Assembly (NCBI GenBank): GCA_015063335.1
Contig: SVUH01000034.1
Coordinates: forward strand, 1-15,704
Direction of reading: 5' to 3'
Length of the DNA: 15,704 nt
DNA from: Oscillospiraceae bacterium
GTDB taxonomy: Bacteria; Bacillota_A; Clostridia; Oscillospirales; CAG-272
Position 1 is the first letter of the stretch. Each line of letters starts with the position of its first letter. The position numbers and the translations under genes are program-made. Of the stretch, positions 13,846 to 15,704 are shown in pieces. The notes beneath the pieces were generated by a model that saw only the letters and a list, made by a program, of their open reading frames with translations, was not told the origin of the DNA and made no database searches.

Positions 13846-15704
13846 TTACTTTATCTGTGTGCCGGTGGGAACGGAATCGTCAACGAAGATTACCTTACAG
13901 CCGCAAGCGTTGTTAGTTGCGGCGAGGAGCATACCCTGGGAGTTTACGTTGCAGATACGGTTAGGCTTAAGGTTAGCGATAACTATGATCTTTCTGCCGA
14001 TAAGCTGCTCGGGTGTATATTCTTCCTTAATAGATGACATGATAACGCGCTCGCCGATACCGTCGTCGAGAGTAAGCTTGAGGCAGGAGTGGGATTTACG
14101 AACGCTCTCCGCCTTGAGCACCTTGCAAACACGGAAGTCGAGCTTTGCAAAGTCGTCGATCTCGATCTGCTCCTTAACGGGCTGTACGGGATCGGGCTCG
14201 CGGTTGATCTCCTCGGCAGGCTCGCAGTCGCACGTCTCCTCTGCGGGAGCATCAGCTGCCTTTTCCTCCTCGGTCTGAGGATAGGAGAAGTCAAGAAGTC
14301 CTACGTACTTTTCGGACTCAATAGCGTAGAGGAAGAGATAGAGGCGGGGGCCTTTTTCCTTATCTATAAGAAGCTTATAGACTGTGCGGAAGAACGCGCC
14401 CTGAATACCCTTGAGCTCCTTGTCGGTCATGTCAGTGCCGTAAACGGTCTTGGGAATGGAGTAGAGCTCTGCGTTAAGATCGTCAAGGGTGTAGCCGCCC
14501 TTTGCGATGTATGCGTGAAGAAGCTCGATGCACTTTTTCTCATTTTGGTCAAGAGCGTCATAAACCTCAAAGTTGCGCGTCGTGCGAAGCTTGTTGACCT
14601 GATCGGGAGCGCACTGCTCAAGCCAGAACTTTGCTCTGTCGAGTCTGTCGGCAAAATCCGCTTCCTTGTAGTTCATGCCGATCTTTTCGAATACGGTTTC
14701 AAGCATGGGCACGTTGAAGTTTACAACGGAGCCGAGCTGAACGAGAAGCGACATGGGAACGGTAGCTATCTCTCTGCCGGGAACGGTGCAGTTATAGATA
14801 ATATCTGCCGAGAGCTCGTTTGCCTTGCCCTCTCTTACGTCGGTGAGCATCTTGTCAAACTCAAAATACTGACGGAGAATACCGTCGTCAAAGCATATAT
14901 CGAATGCCTTGGTGGGGTCTGTTTTAGCGTAGAGCCACAGAAGCACCTCGGGCTGATAGAGCTTAAGAAGCGTTTCGGGGGTGAGGTTGAGTCCCGACGA
15001 GCTTGACATCTTGCCCGTCATACCCTTGATTCCGATAAACTCATATCCTTGGAAAATGGGAGCTTCAAAATTGAATATCTTTTTGGAGACGACCTTAGAG
15101 TTGTTGTAAGAGCCTGTGGGAGCGGCATGGTCCTTTCCGCCGGGCTCAAAGTCAACCTGCTCGTATCTCCAACGCATGGGCCAGTCGATCTTCCAACCGA
15201 GCTTGCAGTTGAAATTCTCAAGGAAATTGAAATGTCCTTCGTGACCGCAGCGGCACTTAAAGGTAGCCATTGTGCAGTCCTCGGAGAGAGAGGTAATGGT
15301 TGTAAAGTCGGTGTGGCACTCGGGGCAGAAGATGCTTACGGGATAGTAAGCCGCCTTTTCCGCCTCGCGCTCTGTCTTCAGCTGCTCCTCGCTCTTTGAG
15401 GTATCCTTGGTCTTGAAGGAGTCAAGAATATCAAATATCTCGCCGCGCTTCTCGAGCGACTCGATTATATCCTTCGTGTACTTACCCGAGCGGTACATTT
15501 CCGCCTGATAGCGGCAGTCAAGCTCGATGCCAAAGGGCTCGATGCCCTTGAGGAACTCTTCCTCAAAGTGCTTTGCGTAGTTTTCGTGACAGCCCCAAGG
15601 GTCGGGAATGTCAACGTAGGGGCAACCGATATATTTGTCATAATCGCTTCCGACTACCGCCTGAACGTTAGCGGGGATCTTGCGGCAACGGTCGTACTCG
15701 TCCC
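13846..15704 (-). CDS. lysS: Class I lysyl-tRNA synthetase fused to a C-terminal tRNA-binding domain (5' end cut by the window)
   Basis: Charges tRNA-Lys with lysine in the cytoplasm. The frame is open to the right edge, giving 618 visible residues; roughly 80 N-terminal residues with the HIGH motif lie outside. DEYDRCRKIP at the edge, IPDPWGCHENYA, YQAEMYRSGKY, a CPEC...CRCG zinc-ribbon-like insertion, DWPMRW, GGKDHA and GMTGKMSSSSG (KMSSS codons near 15000) identify the class I (archaeal-type) LysRS, unrelated in fold to the class II enzyme of most bacteria. After an acidic linker of ~35 residues (14167-14271), the last 106 residues are an EMAPII/Arc1p-type OB fold (DFAKLDFRV, IVIANLKPNRI, SQGMLLAA), as found at the C-terminus of MetRS. 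That fusion is not part of the standard ~520-residue class I LysRS. Confidence 0.93.
   Translation of the reverse strand, partial: DEYDRCRKIPANVQAVVGSDYDKYIGCPYVDIPDPWGCHENYAKHFEEEFLKGIEPFGIELDCRYQAEMYRSGKYTKDIIESLEKRGEIFDILDSFKTKDTSKSEEQLKTEREAEKAAYYPVSIFCPECHTDFTTITSLSEDCTMATFKCRCGHEGHFNFLENFNCKLGWKIDWPMRWRYEQVDFEPGGKDHAAPTGSYNNSKVVSKKIFNFEAPIFQGYEFIGIKGMTGKMSSSSGLNLTPETLLKLYQPEVLLWLYAKTDPTKAFDICFDDGILRQYFEFDKMLTDVREGKANELSADIIYNCTVPGREIATVPMSLLVQLGSVVNFNVPMLETVFEKIGMNYKEADFADRLDRAKFWLEQCAPDQVNKLRTTRNFEVYDALDQNEKKCIELLHAYIAKGGYTLDDLNAELYSIPKTVYGTDMTDKELKGIQGAFFRTVYKLLIDKEKGPRLYLFLYAIESEKYVGLLDFSYPQTEEEKAADAPAEETCDCEPAEEINREPDPVQPVKEQIEIDDFAKLDFRVCKVLKAESVRKSHSCLKLTLDDGIGERVIMSSIKEEYTPEQLIGRKIIVIANLKPNRICNVNSQGMLLAATNNACGCKVIFVDDSVPTGTQIK

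Noticed and set aside
13846..14166. A separate CsaA-like or MetRS C-terminal gene
   Set aside because: The OB domain is in the same uninterrupted frame as the class I LysRS with no internal start or ribosome-binding site that I can see; MetRS is excluded by the class I LysRS motifs upstream.

Overview
The window looks like chromosome of an anaerobic Bacillota (Clostridia-type) bacterium. The basis is pyruvate:ferredoxin oxidoreductase, strong purine-rich ribosome-binding sites, sigma-A-type promoters of consensus quality and a gut-Clostridia style of gene content. A finer placement is not supported by sequence reading alone. Most of it is housekeeping and central metabolism, separated by compact repeat-rich intergenic patches.

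Layout. Bases 1-348 hold no gene. They contain a string of hairpins that resembles the right end of an IS200/IS605-type element, then an A/T-rich composite repeat. On the minus strand follow a small RNHCP zinc-ribbon protein and a one-pass membrane protein, with a divergent two-pass membrane protein on the plus strand. A strong hairpin terminator separates the latter from the convergent nifJ (pyruvate:ferredoxin oxidoreductase). Divergent from nifJ, a consensus-like promoter drives proB-nth (glutamate 5-kinase and endonuclease III, overlapping by 4 nt). A TTGACA-17-TATAAT promoter on the nth stop codon then drives a ROK-family glucokinase. After its terminator lies about 480 bp of non-coding DNA with a nested palindromic element. 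On the minus strand come pfkA, with its own consensus promoter and palindromes, and mscS-cinA. A divergent radical SAM gene of the COG1313/PflX type ends inside the same composite repeat found at the left edge. The right end is a 5'-truncated class I lysyl-tRNA synthetase with a fused C-terminal tRNA-binding (EMAPII-like OB) domain.

How the genes relate. Glucokinase, phosphofructokinase and pyruvate:ferredoxin oxidoreductase are three steps of fermentative sugar breakdown (glucose phosphorylation, committed glycolytic step, pyruvate to acetyl-CoA plus reduced ferredoxin). They sit within about 8 kb but in separate transcription units. The remaining genes are unrelated housekeeping functions.

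The two most notable observations are the class I LysRS-tRNA-binding-domain fusion, and a modular repeat family placed in the same orientation directly at the 3' ends of two genes. One of these repeat copies supplies the last nine codons and stop of the radical SAM gene. I did not find a recognisable defence system, CRISPR array or phage module.
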